64,000 nucleotides of DNA from Apostichopus japonicus (GCF_037975245.1 NC_092568.1:8815001-8879000); one strand, 5' to 3'. Shown: positions 1 to 14,179, numbered from the stretch's first letter. Numbers and translations: made by a program. Notes: generated by a model not told the origin, from the letters alone.

Positions 1-2933
1 CCCTGTTTACTGTATGTCAGTTTGGGAATGAACCAAATACTCAGTATACTACTGTACCTAGATATATATCACTACAATGATGGGCCTGTGAGGAAGAATT
101 GTGTACAAGGATTAATTCACTGGTGCAACTTTCCAATGAAACACACTAGCACCTACAGGACAGCATGCACAGTAATTTACAATGTGTGTTACGCAGTGCA
201 AGCCTAACAGTAACATAGTAATACAATAGTACTGAAATTAATAATGAAAAGCATTAGTTTACTGGAGACAATTCTCATGTGCCCTTGGGAGTAAATAATT
301 CAACTATCAGTTTTGCAATACTTTCTAACTTAGTCTACATGCGCTTGTGTCACTATAAATGTAATGCTAGGCCTTCACCTGAACTTCTTGAAGATTAAAA
401 CATCCACTAAGCCTACTACTAATAGTAGTACTACTACTAGCAAAAGCAGGTTTCTTTAATTTGATAGTAGGCTATAGCCTAAACATTATTCACTGCATTG
501 TACGCTACGAGTCTGGGTAATGTGTAATCTAGCATTGTATAGCAGTGGAACTTTACTGAGCCTATACAACTGGTGTAGATTTAGGAATGGTAGTGTACAT
601 AGCTGAGCCTTAGAAGTTTGGAACTTTGGGATAGCCTAATACCTGTTAGGCCTAGCCTACCGTAGGCTAAACGTTGTGCAATGGAACTAGGTAGCTTTTG
701 ACCTGGAAAGCCTACGTTAAGCTCCTAGCTGAGGGCGCACGGTATTTTACTTACTTTGTGACGAATAATACGACAAATGAACTCTCAACTTTGTACTACT
801 GGTGAAATGTTTTCAGTTATCTGTAAAAAAATTCTTCATGATACCTCCTTCAATGTGTCATATGCTGCTAAGATGCTTTACGGAAGAAGTCAATACCAGC
901 AACAGAACGCTATACAATGTGCGAACAATTAGCATGGCGCTTTGCACCACTGTACAACAGCCAAGTCAGGTGACTTGTTCTGAAAATAGTAAACAGAGAT
1001 TACGTAAGTTCCGGGGACTTTGAACTTGCGAAACTCTTCCGCGGTGAGGTGTTTTGATGTGTTTCAGTGAAATTGGGATCGGAGTTTATCAAACAATTAA
1101 ACAGGAAATTCCACCTTCGCAAAAGTGACATACGAGAAATCACCTGATCATTTGCTAAAAGCGTCGGATCAAACCTATGAATCCAGTCACCGTAAGGACG
1201 AGAACATTAAACACTGCTAAAATGTTATTTGTGTGTCAGTTGTCTATAAAATAATGAACAACCAATTGAGCCATCGCAGTATAAAACATTTCAACCACCG
1301 AGTCAATTTAGTTGGCTCTAATCAGACCAAGTCAGATTATTTGAATGTTCAACATAATGGATTAAACCTGCGGATTGTTTTTGAGATAACTCATTGTATA
1401 GTCGGTTAATGAACTGATATTGTTATGCATGGAATTGTTGTATTGATCAAGTGACCTACTGCCGAAAGTTTACCACAATCAGTGCAAATGTAACGCTTTG
1501 AATTTTATATGCAAATTGGTTTCATAGTTTACAAGAATACGTGATGAAACCCAACAGTCTACTATTCTTGAGTAAAAAGATCTCATGTTCAAAGTATCTT
1601 AGCAGTATTTTTCTTTCCTTAGGTCACCCATCGCGACAACGACGTTAAACTGTCTCATTGAGGTATTACAGGCTGACAAGGAGTCCGTAACAGAAGAGCT
1701 ATTGCTTGCCATTTTGTATAGTCTATCTAGTATATCTGCAAGTTAGGGGTGGGGGGGGGGGGGAAGCTGAAGGTGGGCATAATTAGCTAGTGAGGAACAC
1801 TAAGGAATAAGCTCAATGGTCGAAGCCAAATGAAATGATCTAATTTATACCTTACATGCTGACACGATATTCAGTGCCCTACCAGTTTGTGAGTGCTCCC
1901 GAATCCCTGCAGTGACGTGGTCCTTAATGTTGCAATAGGCTTCTCAATAGGATAATAGTGGGTAGCCCCTGTTCGACCTCAGGGGAATAATACATGCGCC
2001 TATAGTATACGGGTGGAATTTATTAGTTCATTGGTTAGGAGCTAGTCTTGTTAAGACCCTAGTATATATGAACAGCATATAGTCTGTCCGTCACTCTGAG
2101 ACATGTACGTATGCGATTAAAAGAGTACTAAACATTGAGTTATGGCATAACAACTCCCTGCTACAAACGACTTGGCCAAGACTAGTCAGGAGCCGCTGAG
2201 ATCATCGGGATTTTTTTTTTGTCTGGCAGAAACGTAGTGTTTACTTCAATGGAAGTATATAAGTGATACAGTGTACGGTATAACGATAGAGAAGATTGAT
2301 TGTGTACAATATATAGGACTTAGCCTGGCGTGACGTAGTAAGATTTTAAAAAAAGTAATTCCCACAATAACCTCGTTGCAAACTTACCTTTGTGAGAATC
2401 ATATTCCATCGCGTACGACCATTCATTTATAGTAATGAAATATACGATAAAAACAAATTTTCACTGGCGGATTTCAGTCCAGAGCGAATTATCCACGGTG
2501 AGGTCAAAAGCAGTCTGTTTTCTTAGTAAACGCTGTTAAAAACAAGTTCATAGAATGAATGATTAAATGCGAAAGACGCTAGCTAGTTTTACTACCGTGT
2601 TTTGTTTTGCCAGATATCCAGGGCAGACAATTAACGATATGTATATAGCGATGAAAGTATATATATATGAAATGGCACAGCTTAGAGTCTCTGATGCATG
2701 ACCTGCCAGTCAGCGTGCGTCATATTAAGGAACTAAATAATTCAAAATAACATCTCTGTTCCACAATTAGTGCAACAATCCGAACCAGCCTTAGTACGTT
2801 GTTTAAAATATGTAATTTTTAACAAGATTCCAAAGGCTGGTTATGGAGAGTCAACTGAAGAGCTACATACTGGCACACTACAGAAAAGTGATCAATGTGC
2901 GATCTGAGAGATTTTTCATATGTTATGTTTGCA
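1..2933. other. Intergenic stretch without recognisable gene
   Basis: Short open frames only, none with a recognisable domain or supported by plausible splice partners. The one obvious feature is a G homopolymer run near 1744-1763. I see nothing else here. Confidence 0.5.
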
Positions 2934-3174
2934 ATGTATGTATGTATTTTAGATCCTCCTGCAAGCAGGAACTCGCGAAGAAGCCTCATTGGCTTATCAA
3001 AGCCGCAAGCTGACCGAAGTCAGTCTCTGAGATTAATATTTAACGTCCATGATTATGAATTGTCAATTGTCAACAACTCTGTAACTTCACGACATACATT
3101 AATCTTGGAGTGACTCGAACTGGGGACCTTATGATTGGAAGACACCGGCATTAAGCACTGAGCTAACACTCCTA
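2934..3174 (-). mobile_element. tRNA-derived SINE, decayed copy
   Basis: Read on the minus strand, the head lies near 3174 and a (CATA)n-like tail near 2934-2949. The body matches the better-preserved copy at 54538-54818 (shared blocks include GCAAGCAGGAACTCGCGAA and GCAAGCTGACCGAAG on the plus strand). The polymerase III B box is degraded (plus-strand CTCGAACTGG near 3115-3124). No target-site duplication was recognised. Confidence 0.75.
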
Positions 3175-3409
3175 TGTTAAAGAATAAAAGCAAATGTCCA
3201 TTTTGTCGTGTAATCCTGATGCCATATGTTCATACTTTCCTACTCCGTTCAGCTAGGTATCAACGTCTCCCCTGTCCAACCGTCCGAACAAATGTATATT
3301 CTCATATTCTTGTCTGGTAATATGGTACATGGTTTGTTGGATTCCAGATCATGAACGCTTAACCATTCACATTAATTGTCATTGATAAAAATGAAAGGTT
3401 TCATGTTCT

Positions 3410-3798
3410 AATTGGGAGTGGACAACCATCCTCAGGCCGGTGGTGACGAATAGGGCGACCGTCTCGGTGGAATTGAAGTGAACAACCGGTCAGCGGTTAT
3501 GTCAATAGGACGGTATATACCCATCCCAGCACCCTTGTGGTGATGCAAAGGACATCCATCTCACTTGGGGATGGAAGGGATACCACCTCAGTGGTGACGA
3601 TATGGACCACCGTGTAATGAAGTGGACTACAACCATCTCAGTGGAGATGGATATACTGTCCTCAGTGGGGATGAAATGGATATACTGTCCTCAGTGGTGA
3701 TGGTATATAAATAGCTAGAATATCTTGGTCAGTGTCACAGGTTCACGTCTTAGCTATAATGGAGTCACGGTGGCCTACCATCTCAGTGGTGATAGATG
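3410..3798. repeat. Degenerate minisatellite, CTCAGTGGTGATGG-like units
   Basis: Repeated, imperfectly spaced CCTCAGTGGTGATGG / CTCAGTGGGGATGG motifs alternate with GGATATACTGT blocks. The same motif continues at about 4495-4575, so the array was split by the hAT-like element at 3807-4486. Confidence 0.7.
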
Positions 3799-3806
3799 GA
3801 CAGACC

Positions 3807-4486
3807 CAGGGCCGGATTTAGCTTGTGGTGGGCCCGGAGCCAGAATAGTTTGGGGCCCTTTCACGACTAGGGCCCACTATCTTAGCGGAGCGCCACCATA
3901 GGTTGGCGCGTAGCGTGCACGAGAAGGTTTGGCAGAAAATGCTTCCCAGATCGCTGGAAATGGCACTTCCCAGGCCTTGCAAGTTGCATCTAAACATTTT
4001 CAATTTTGAAATCTCATGTTCTGGAAATTCACTATTGTCGCAATTAATATGTAAATTTTGTTTTGAGATGTTTTTGCTAATGCCCCTCCAGGAATCAATA
4101 TTCCGTTTTCCGTTTTTCGGAATCACATGATCGGTGGTTGATAGCCAGAACGTCATCCATATATCTACAGGGATGCCAATTTGTTTTGTGGAAAACCGAC
4201 AGAATTTACATTTGTAAACACTGAATTTATGGGGTTTGTGGTGTCACGTGTGTGACAAGTTACGCAAATGCCGTAGAATAATGACCAAGCATCCTTATAG
4301 GCCCCATGTATTTATGGAAAGACAACTTTTGTTCAGTGTGGAGTTTTGAACAAAGGTCCGTATTTTACATATTGACAATCGACGGACGGACGGAAAGGCA
4401 TCTTATGCCTCCATTTTTTTAGACACCCAAATGTGGGGGCCCCTTAAAGTGGGGGCCCGGTGGGCCCCGTCGTAAATTCGGCACTG
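3807..4486. mobile_element. Non-autonomous hAT-like element (680 bp)
   Basis: The ends are inverted: CAGGGCCGGATTTAG on the left, and the right end reverse-complements to CAGTGCCGAATTTAC. Flanking 8-bp sequences GACAGACC (3799-3806) and GACTGACC (4487-4494) agree at 7 of 8 positions, the target-site length of hAT transposons. No transposase frame is present. An internal block (GGAGCGCCACCATAGGTTGG and what follows) recurs at about 20635-20768 (inverted) and in the element at 45454-45849, so this is a family. Confidence 0.8.
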
Positions 4487-4575
4487 GACTGACCCACCTC
4501 ATTAGTGACGTGTAATAAGCACTCATGTGAGTATTCGTGAAATGGACATATTCTCCTCAGTGGAGATGGTGTTGA

Positions 4576-7500
4576 AAACCAACTTACTGGTTACGTCATA
4601 GAATAAAGCCTTAGTTCTAATGGTCATACAAGTAATACAAAAAAAAAATCCGCTTTTTTTATTTTGCAGCTAACCTCAAAGCAATTTCTCTCCAGGGTTG
4701 CAATCGAGTCCAACAAACCCGATTCCGAGCAAAGTCCGAGTCCACTAGGGTCCGAGTCTGAGTCCTTTACTGCATTATTGAGCCTCTCTTGTGAACTGGA
4801 CATTTGGGATATAAGGATTACCATACCAACCTTATGTTGAGACCTGTAGACTAGACGATTCCTCACACAGGCCTTAAGGGAACATATGCCTACTATATAT
4901 GAAAGTAATAACAGTAGGAAGGGGAAGGACTCATGTACAAAAGAGCATATCTAACAATGGGGCAGGGGATCCCCCGAAACCAACCCTGTTTTTCTCACTC
5001 TCTGAGGCATTTCATTGTCTAATTAAGCACTTCTCAGTATATAGTAACAATCTAGCTGGGCGTTCAGAACCTCCACATAATAGACTATTGGAAGCTCTTA
5101 TTATTAGTCATCACAATGACCATTCTTTGCATATACTAACATTGGAAGGATTTGCAAAGTGACTCTATCGTGTGTAGCATATACTGTAGCTGTAATGTTC
5201 CTTCCGGAATGGAACTGTCTTGCTCAGCAGATCTCAATACACAAAAGCAAACGGTACGCAGGTAATTTATTGAAAAATAAAACACAAAGTCAAAAACTAC
5301 TTCCGAATTATAACATTACGGACGTTGAACACCTTTTCTTTTACTCAGGTGGCTAAAATGTCGTTTTTGTTTCGTGTCCTCATTTTTATAACGAATATAG
5401 GTTTGAAATATATGATTCATTAATTAAAAACTTTGACCCTTAAAGATGAGTACGTATGTTGTATCACAAATCCACCTTTAAACCTTGTTAATTAGTCCGT
5501 AAAAGTAGCTATACTTCTTTAAAAGCACTTGGAATTTCCTGAATTGCCACCTCAAATTATTACTAAGAAACTACGTAAAACAATAAATCATCTCGGCACG
5601 CAAAAAAAGAGAGTTTCGCCGATGATATAAGTGCCTATTAAAGCTTTGGAATATGAGAGACCCTTATATGACTTCCTATCACAGGATTGGAGATGGAGGG
5701 GGTTGGTGGGGGGTGATGAGTCCGACCAATTCAGCGATGTGCAAAGTGTACCTCACCAACATGAAATTAATAGCTCCGAAAATAATGCGGGGATTATCGC
5801 TGCCCGTGTCCGATGGTGTCCCTATAGCAAATTTAGAGGCAATACCGCGGGGACATTTAAACACATATTACTACAATACGTATCATATATAAATGCAGAA
5901 ACACGTCACTGAGAAACCAATATTTACTTTCTATATCTACACAAACGATAGTGTGACTTGCTTATAACTGTGTTGAGCCTGTTATTATATACTTACCGTA
6001 TAAGGAAATAGGCATGAATGGCACACTAATGATCCGATATCGTATTTTGAATATCCACGGTATAAATAGCTATATACATATAGGCTATATATGCATATAC
6101 GTATATGATTACGTAGGATAGTATACAACAGTTTACGATTATCCTGATGTGCCCTAGTTGTTGACCACATGCAACCTAACGTGCATATGGATATAAGCCT
6201 TTCGGATTTGTTACACTTAAATCTTTATACTAAACATATAAAGGTCAGATTCCAGACAACCTTAAACAACAAGCACTGATGAAAACAAGAAAAAGCTTAC
6301 AATACGATTTATATATTTACTCATAAATTACTTAGAACGGTAATTAATCTGATTATCTTTTCTTATCTGTGGCTATGCCCATGTGATCTTTAGACTCATA
6401 AGTTTGGATCAAAAGACCAAAAGAACCGAAGTCCAATTTATCTGGTAAAGATACGGGGCGGATTCATGAAGACTAATGGTTATTTTCTTCAGGTTGAACG
6501 AGGTCAATTCATGTACTAATCGTATAGGAGATACCATCATGCAAAGAAAAACTAAAACTAAACAATAACACTGCGTAGCATGTTCTTTGTTTTCTTCCAC
6601 CTATATGCGGAGTACATGGGATACAGAATTTACAGAGTCGACTTACGGCGGTAAACAACCAACTGATCATTAACATGACTCACAGATAAAACGTTAATCT
6701 ATCTACAGGCAGCTATCAAAATAAAGTGCAATCACCCGCACCCGTGTTAAAGTATTAAAGGGAGGGCGGAATGGGGCGGGCTTGGGGGAATGGGTTGGGG
6801 TGCGGAAGGGGATATGTGCAGGAAAACCATATTAAAAACGCCACAAAGCTGTGGATAATATACTGTCGCGGGAGTAACTGAAATAATCATAAAATAAACA
6901 CAAAATCGGGTGCAGAGGTATGGCTTGTCGATAGTAACATCGATCTCTCAAATTCACTGAAGTTGGATGTATGAATATTTTGTGACTTTTTTTGTTGGTT
7001 TATGACGTACGGCCCGGTGCAGTGCTAAATGTATACTACAAATGAGTCCCCTACGCTGCCGAAGTAAGGAATTAAGTACGGTTACACAGGAAATACAGTT
7101 TCAGGTGACACAATATTTTTTTTTTTGGGGGGGGGTTCCTTTGTTCTTGAGAGGAATGGGGGGGGGGGTCAAAAGATTTGCTCCAGTCTTCTCAAGACAT
7201 CCTTACATCTTCTCTGACTCGTGGTTCTGTGAGTGGTGCGTCTGCACTCATCGAAGTACTGCAGTCTTCATATATAGGGATCACAACAGGCCCAGTGCGG
7301 TCCTTCCTTCCACACATTGCAATGTTAATTTGTACTGCTGTCACAAGGAGTCGTTAGCGTCGATGTGCTTGGAATATATACAAGTTGTTGATATGAGCAC
7401 ACGAGCCAAATAAGCATGGAAACTTAAACGCAATATCTACTTAAGAATACATAATCTTTCCTTACCAGATTATCCAGATAATTCTGAGCATACAATCATA

Positions 7501-8778
7501 AATCCTGTAAAGGTGGCGCTCTCTCTATATATTTGCATATATATTAACTCAGAATATATGGAAAGTAGTTGACATACAACCGTTCTGTGTATACATCCGC
7601 ATGAAAGGTTTACCATCGTCCTGATAAGTCCCAAAATAGATCTACTGAAAAACCAAAAATGTTGTGGCATGTTTGCAGTATCCATCATTTTATTGTCGTT
7701 GCTATGTTGTCGAAGAGTAAGAAATACACTATCGATGGTCTACACATCAGTAGGATTAATGGTGATTCTAGGAATTATTAGGAATTCTTTAGTGAAGGAC
7801 GAAGATTACGATTACAACGAGAGCTGGCAATCGATATATTGTTTACCTCTTACACATCTGGAAGTTGTCTAACGGTCATGTTGCTAAATGTGTTAGTACC
7901 ACCACAAGCCATCAGCTATAAACGTGCGGGGTATATAGGATATTTCAGTTGAAATCTCCTATATTTGTGCTCTGGGACCTAACGAATATAGTGTATAGGT
8001 TAATGAAGCATTTAATTACATAATAGGCATGCCGAGCACATGTGTATATATGTTAGTTATGTAGGTGTTATTTCGATGTTGGCAATGGTATACGTCGCAG
8101 AGTAGAAAAATAGACCGTTTCTTTACCTTTAGAACAACCTTGAAACATTCCTCTAATTATTCTGCTATAGGCTAACTAGTTTGATGACGAATAGCAGTAA
8201 ATGGGGATGGTCTAATGTTATTCCCTACTTAAAGCTCCCTCCCCCCCCCCCCCCACAGACACACACCAACGTACACGTCACTTCAAGGGAATAATATTGG
8301 CAAATTATCCATCTTTATTATACAGTATGTTTGTAGCTAAGCATGACACAATTTTGCGCAAAGATCACGAGTAAATCTACACAAAACTTGAATAGCGTCC
8401 TCAGTTTTTAAAGTTTCACCTTCCAATCACTGTAATGCCGTGTGAAGTCTAGTAACTCCCTTGATTTTTTTTTTTCACTCAGTGAAAGTAGCACGGCAAG
8501 CAATTACAGACGGTGATCAAGCACGAACTGTCAAGACCATATACCACTTATATATCAGGTGTATCCTTTTAACCATTTAATCCGTCAAGGTTGATTATAG
8601 TGCTTCTTAACTTTTAGAGTGTTATCAGAAACAATATATCATCATGCATGAAAGAAACCGTTTTACGTATATAATACCTGCAGATATAAATTTATATGCA
8701 TTTATACTACTTTATGACAGTGAATTTATAGAACCCTTCTTTACAGCCAAGGCTACAGTTTAAGCATTAACTATCGCT
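4576..8778. other. Intergenic stretch without recognisable gene
   Basis: Contains a degenerate TCCGAG-type hexamer tract near 4700-4770, G-rich runs at 6760-6800 and 7126-7168, and a C run near 8230-8254. No frame shows a recognisable protein motif. Confidence 0.45.
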
Positions 8779-8780
8779 TA

Positions 8781-9125
8781 AAGGCATTGAAGACTCGCCC
8801 CAAAACGCGTGCCGCGCTTTGAAAAAGTTAACTTTCCGTTGCTTGCAACTTGTCGCTACAAAATGCAGACAGTGATGAAACGTGATACCTTGTTATCTTG
8901 TATCTAGACCTGAGATGTCCACGCTGCTATGTACACTGTGTTGTGGGTATTGACCGTAGCTGTATGTATTGACTGTACACTAGTGACTAATTACCGACGG
9001 TAGCAAGCTGTGTGTGTATTTTCTGGGATCGATGGTGGTGTCTAACACTTCTGTTACACCTCATTCGAAACTAGGTCAGATTACCGGCATGAGTCGTTTC
9101 TCTGTGCGCGAGTCTTCACACCCTG
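8781..9125. mobile_element. TA-flanked MITE, copy 1 (345 bp)
   Basis: The left end AAGGCATTGAAGACTCGCC and the reverse complement of the right end, CAGGGTGTGAAGACTCGCG, are inverted repeats. Both sides are flanked by TA (8779-8780 and 9126-9127), as for Tc1/mariner-like targets. The full length matches the copy at 49759-50104 in opposite orientation, including internal GGGATCGATGGTGGTGTCTA. No transposase frame. Confidence 0.8.
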
Positions 9126-10104
9126 TAAAGTACTCTTTCATAAACGCTTCATCGCCATTTTCTTTATGCGCTTCGTACATATCAATTCATTCAGCCAATG
9201 TATAAAAATATTACACATCGAAAATCAGAACGTTCCCCTCCCCACCCCCCCCCCCCCATGCTCCGTAATAGATATTAGCAAGAAATTGAGAAAAATATGT
9301 GAAGATATATACAAAATATGTAAGAATATAAAAATGTCAGAAATATGTAAAGATATGCAAAAAATAATTTAAGAAACCTAAACAGTGCAAAAAATGTTCA
9401 TATGAAATATATAAAAATATGTAGAAAAAGGCTGAAAAGTGCCTAAAAATAGGAACAATAAAATCTAAAAAGAAAATATATATACCTGTTATGACGAATT
9501 CAATAATTCCATAGCAGATGGGGAAAAAACCATCAGTTAGACGCTTATTTCCCCGACACAATGTTTTGAATTTCCCATAGCGACACAACATAATATTAGC
9601 TGAAGCATCACACTCTGATACCGAACTATGAGCAATGATCAATCAAGTGATCCGTTTTTGCTTTCATAATACGTCATCGGTATAATAAGAGGGACGTTCG
9701 TTTGCTACTAATCGACAAATGTAATGCATGTCATATCCTCTTGATTTTAAACTGAACAACAAAACTGCATAAATTCATCGAGTTTAGTTGAATAATAAAC
9801 GTTGAATTCTCGACGGAGTAAATCACCAAAAAACATGTGTGGAATGACTCCGATGAAACGCTTCCAGTGTTTCTAAGTCAGGATGTAAGACATTCCTTAA
9901 ATGTTTTATATCGTTCTAAAATACTTCCTAAACATGCTTTATAATATACGTCCTCATTTACCCTCCTCACCCCACCCCCCCCCCACCACAAAGAGGTTCA
10001 AACGGTCCCTCCTATACTACTTACGTGAAATGGCGCATTTATTGAGTCTGAGATATTTATGAGCTATAGATTAGGTCTACACGCAAGACTGTGCTTATAA
10101 CTTC

Positions 10105-10216
10105 TTTTTGTTTGTTTGTTTCTTCGTTCGTTCGTTTGTGTGTGTGCATGTGTGTGTGTGCGTGTGTGTATGTATGTGTGTGTGGGTGTGTGTGAAGGTG
10201 GATGGGGGGGGGGGTA
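10105..10216. repeat. Compound microsatellite (GTTT)n / (GTTC)n / (GT)n / poly-G
   Basis: Runs of TTTG and TTCG tetramers pass into TGTGTG dinucleotides and end in a G run. Simple-sequence DNA with no coding signal. Confidence 0.85.
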
Positions 10217-10261
10217 CAACCTCACATCACCTGGCCCGGTGATGCGGATGTGATCTTAAAA

Positions 10262-11098
10262 CAGTTAAGATAATATGGTCAATTTGTGTGAGCAGAAGAA
10301 CCTCTTACTTAATCCTAAGAAATCTTAAGAAATCCTTTTTGAGAACATTAACATTAAATATTAAGGTCTCATACAGACCGGGGATCAGAAAACTTAAGGC
10401 TTCATTGTTAAGCGGGTATCTCATACTATGTACTTAGGAGTTGATATTAACGCCAAGTTAACCTTTACTAACCATATATATCTAAAATGTTGTCTAAGGT
10501 GTGTTACATTGTATCAACGTTGGGATACATTACTCCTTATTTGCATTCTTGTTGGTAAAAGATAAGGTATTCACCTCATCAATTCTGCCAGTCATTGTGT
10601 ATGCAGTTCCTGTCTGGTATCACCTTCTACTTGAAAGGGACAAGAAAAGAATCAGAAGTTTCTTGAAATACTGCTCAAATATATTTTATCTCTATAAAAG
10701 CCTGCTTGGTAAAGTAAACATTACTGCTAGAAATGACTTCATAAGACTAGCGAAGAATAAACATAATTCTAAAGATCACCCACTTCACTCCGAATTGATC
10801 TCTCTGTGCAATAGAACAAATAAGTACAATCTACGAAATCCTACTATCTTGCCAACTTTTAGAATTATGCTTTCAAAGAACTCATTTATCTACAGAGCAG
10901 CCATGGCATTTTTATTCAAAATGGGTTCTTAGAATCTCTGTTATAATACTTTTAATCTTTCAACCTTCTAATACTCCATCTTATTTCTTATTTGTTCGTG
11001 CTTTCATGATTGTACATTTCACATCTTTTGTGTATCATTATTATGCGTTCTATTTATAAATTTTGCAATTGATACTGGAATGAAGAAATTGAAATTGA
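10262..11098 (+). mobile_element. Decayed non-LTR retrotransposon, reverse-transcriptase C-terminal part
   Basis: Scattered across frames are peptides typical of the region after the polymerase core in non-LTR elements: CEQKNLLLNPKK from about 10290, TMYLGVDINAKLTFTNHI from about 10425, then a 143-codon frame at 10501-10932 with VFTSSILPVIVYAVPVWY. Several stops and frame breaks separate them, so the copy is dead. The 3' end has a GAAATTGAAATTGAA-like tail (about 11084-11099), common at the ends of such elements. The clade cannot be assigned by eye. Confidence 0.7.
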
Positions 11099-11099
11099 A

Positions 11100-13344
11100 C
11101 TTACGCGGAAAGGACAAACCGTATCAGAACGTGACGAATATAGTGCGCCTAGTAAGCCATAAGTTCTGAAATTTACATGTCGATTTATATTGGCATATGT
11201 CGGTTTCTCGTACTCTCATTGGACGACCAGTGTCACATGTTGTGTTATAATGCTCTTATTGGGAGAATTCAACATATGTCAAATTAAATAGACACAGGCC
11301 TGTGTCGGTTTCTCGTGCTTTCGTTGGACAACCCAGTGGCACTTATGGCACACTTGGCACACCATAGACGAATACCGTTTGTCAATCAGGTGAAAGATTG
11401 AGCTGAGTCTACGGAGACATATAATAGCCATTTGTAGATACGTAAAAGGGAGAACAGCTGCCATCTTTCAAAACGGCTCACGTAAGAAAAATATACCATT
11501 TGAAATTTCAGAGTACCTCGTCAAAAAGGTGTAACATTAGAGAAATATAATTCCGTGCGCCTATCGAAGTTGAAATTCGGAGCTTATCACAGTGGACGAG
11601 CAAATAACAATTTGCAAGGACTTACTTTAGGCATTTATCTTAATGCAATCAATGTCCGCAGGTTGTATTACCTTTATGAGATCAACCACTCAACACTTCC
11701 GTAATCGACACTGGGTTCTTCCCTACGATCTACATATCAACGATAACGTCGTATCTACCATATACATGATAATAAGTACGGCTACTTCCTTAACCCAGAT
11801 CAAGCTACCCAGGAACCATCAATCTGATGTATTTTATACGCTTCCGTACCTTTCTGTATTTTGCAACAGTAGGCCATGGGCCGTGGCTCTGAAATCCTTC
11901 CAGAAAATGATTCTTGTTACGTCCGGAGTGGTATTACATGAAATATAGTCTGAGTTATAGATAATATGTCCTTAATAAAGAATCAAGTTGTTCTTTTGCT
12001 CAAAAGTGGCACATTAATATGTAATTCACGGATTAAATGTCACATTTTCCAACATAAAGAAATACATAAAAAAAACAGCGCCCTCACTTTTTCAAAAATA
12101 ATTATTCTGTCTCCAGAAAGAAACAGTTAACCCCCAAAAAATTCACATTTTAATGTGGAAACCTTTATAATTGTAAAGAATATGTATGGCACAACATTTC
12201 TAAAAGTTTGGATAGGCATATAACTATTGGAATAATATTTTTCAACTGTACTTGGTGTTTATTTGTTGTGGGGATAGGCCAGTTTGTTCATTGTTAAATT
12301 GTTGAAATACACTATTTCTAGGCAATTAATGATCCAGTAATAACAAATGAGAGCAAGGAGTAGGCCAGCAAGTATACATTATAACATGACTGAGGATGGG
12401 GTCATTCTTGGTGAATAAATAAGCACACTATTTCATATTCATTATAATCAAACTGGAGATTCCGATAGACTTTTTTAACAAACAAAGTATGTCTAAACAG
12501 CCCTAAAAAAGTGACAAACTCAGATCTATATGTTCTTCTTTTATTTATCAACTGCAAATCTTTTCAACATGTTTAGAACACCAAAGTTCACAACAGACTA
12601 CTACATGTACAATGTTTTGTTACAAGCAGCGCTTCACCTAACTACCTTCACAAAAAATTTTAAATCTCATTTGTAATATGCATTAAAACTGTTTGTTGAT
12701 CATAACATTGCACATGAAACTTTCTGTAGATAGTATCAGTAAGTTGTACTCTTATGAATACCCATGGTGAATGGGTGGCACTTGTTTGTTTGTTTGTTTG
12801 TTTTTTGCGGGTGGGGGGGGGGTGTTTGAGTGATCGCATAATCAATATTCAATAGGGTGTGGTGCACTGACTATGTCCTTGATTATTGTATATTAGATTC
12901 CATACTGAAATGGTGTTCTGGAGACTGGTGTCAGCCACGATTAAACTAACATGAAATAAATCAACAATGTGTGTGGAAATTTGCATCAAATTGAATAAAC
13001 AATAACGTGAGATATTACTTCATGGGACCATTTCGAATCACATTATAGTCCTACACCTTTTCCAACTGATACTGAAAGTTACAACAGAGTACAATTTAAT
13101 TTTTTTTTTCAAACTCAAGGCATAGCCACAACTCTTGACAATACTGAATTTGTTTTCTTCATGTTTGTCCTACAGATCCCTCTATTTTCTTACACATTAT
13201 TTGAACATGTAACTAATGATGCACTATATATAGTTCACACATTCCTGCATGTATTTACACATCTAACAATCACAATTTTTGAGTTCACATTATAAAAATG
13301 CTAGATTTTGAAATATTACTCCAAAGTCCAATTGATGTCTGATG
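11100..13344. other. Intergenic, downstream of the minus-strand gene
   Basis: AT-rich. A (GTTT)n plus poly-G tract lies at 12782-12822. The 3' untranslated region of the minus-strand gene ending at 13345 would fall here, but no polyadenylation signal could be fixed confidently. No gene recognised. Confidence 0.45.
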
Positions 13345-14179
13345 TCATGCTGTGTCCACATGTACCTCTTGGACAGCAATTCTAAGCTGTCTAGCTGTAA
13401 AGTACATGTCACTCAATGAAATGCCTTGACTTCTACATGAACCTCTTTGTTCATGCTGCAAATCAGATTCACTACCACTTGAAATGTCTAACTCGTTACT
13501 TGACTTTGTATCATATTGTAGATTAACCAGGTTTACTGCTAGATCCTGAGCTTCTACAATTCTGGAAATTACAACTTCACTTTCATAGCGTCGCGTTGGT
13601 TGCAAAAAATGAAGTTGTGGATAGGAGCCTTGGAGACGCTTTTTTAAGTTGTAGGATCTGTAACTTGAGGCATCAATCCCTTGAACTTCTTTAACCATTT
13701 TGATGAACTGGGCTGTGAGTTTTGTCATCCTGATCGCACCCTGTTGTTTAAGAATCTGTTCATCAATGACATTGTGGCAAAACTTTGCATATGCCTCTGC
13801 ATATAGAATATCTGTTGTTTCTTTTGGCCACTTCCGAGTGAGAAATCTGATTGCGTTGCGAAAACAACTCGGATGGTATCTTGCCTCGGAACTTCAACAA
13901 GGTCTCTGCCACGCATTTGCAAAAGAAGGGATTCGTTACATGTCAGCTCAGCAGCCTTTCTGAGTTTCCCAGCATCTATTGTCTCGTAACGAGTCAGGGG
14001 CTCTCTTCGTCTCTTACAGGTCACCTTGCCCCATATCCAGTGATCAGCGTGACAAATGATGCACGACACTGGAAGTATGTGTGGTCTGCCTGAAGAAGAT
14101 GGTCCAGCTACATTTGATCTTAGTGTTCGCTTCTTACAGACAGGTTCAACATCGTCATTGTCATCATCAGTGGAATCAT
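13345..14179 (-). CDS. Exon 2 of the CxxC/RYHxxC gene (carries the frameshift)
   Basis: Two overlapping open frames cover the exon. The first runs from the acceptor and holds an acidic stretch, CKKRTLRS, CIICHADHW and GRDLVEV. The second is the sensible frame after about 13885, with RYHPSCF, a KFCHNVIDEQILKQQ helix-like stretch, a Ser/Glu-rich segment and the end VQEVHVDTA. The switch needs one lost or gained base. Confidence 0.6.

Noticed and set aside
4624..4866. 80-codon frame on the minus strand
   Set aside because: Much of the peptide comes from a degenerate TCCGAG hexamer tract; no splice partners or domain.
5631..5912. 93-codon open frame
   Set aside because: Three overlapping frames of similar length on both strands, no recognisable motif, no neighbours.
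7042..7413. 123-codon open frame
   Set aside because: Runs through poly-T and poly-G tracts and resembles no known protein.
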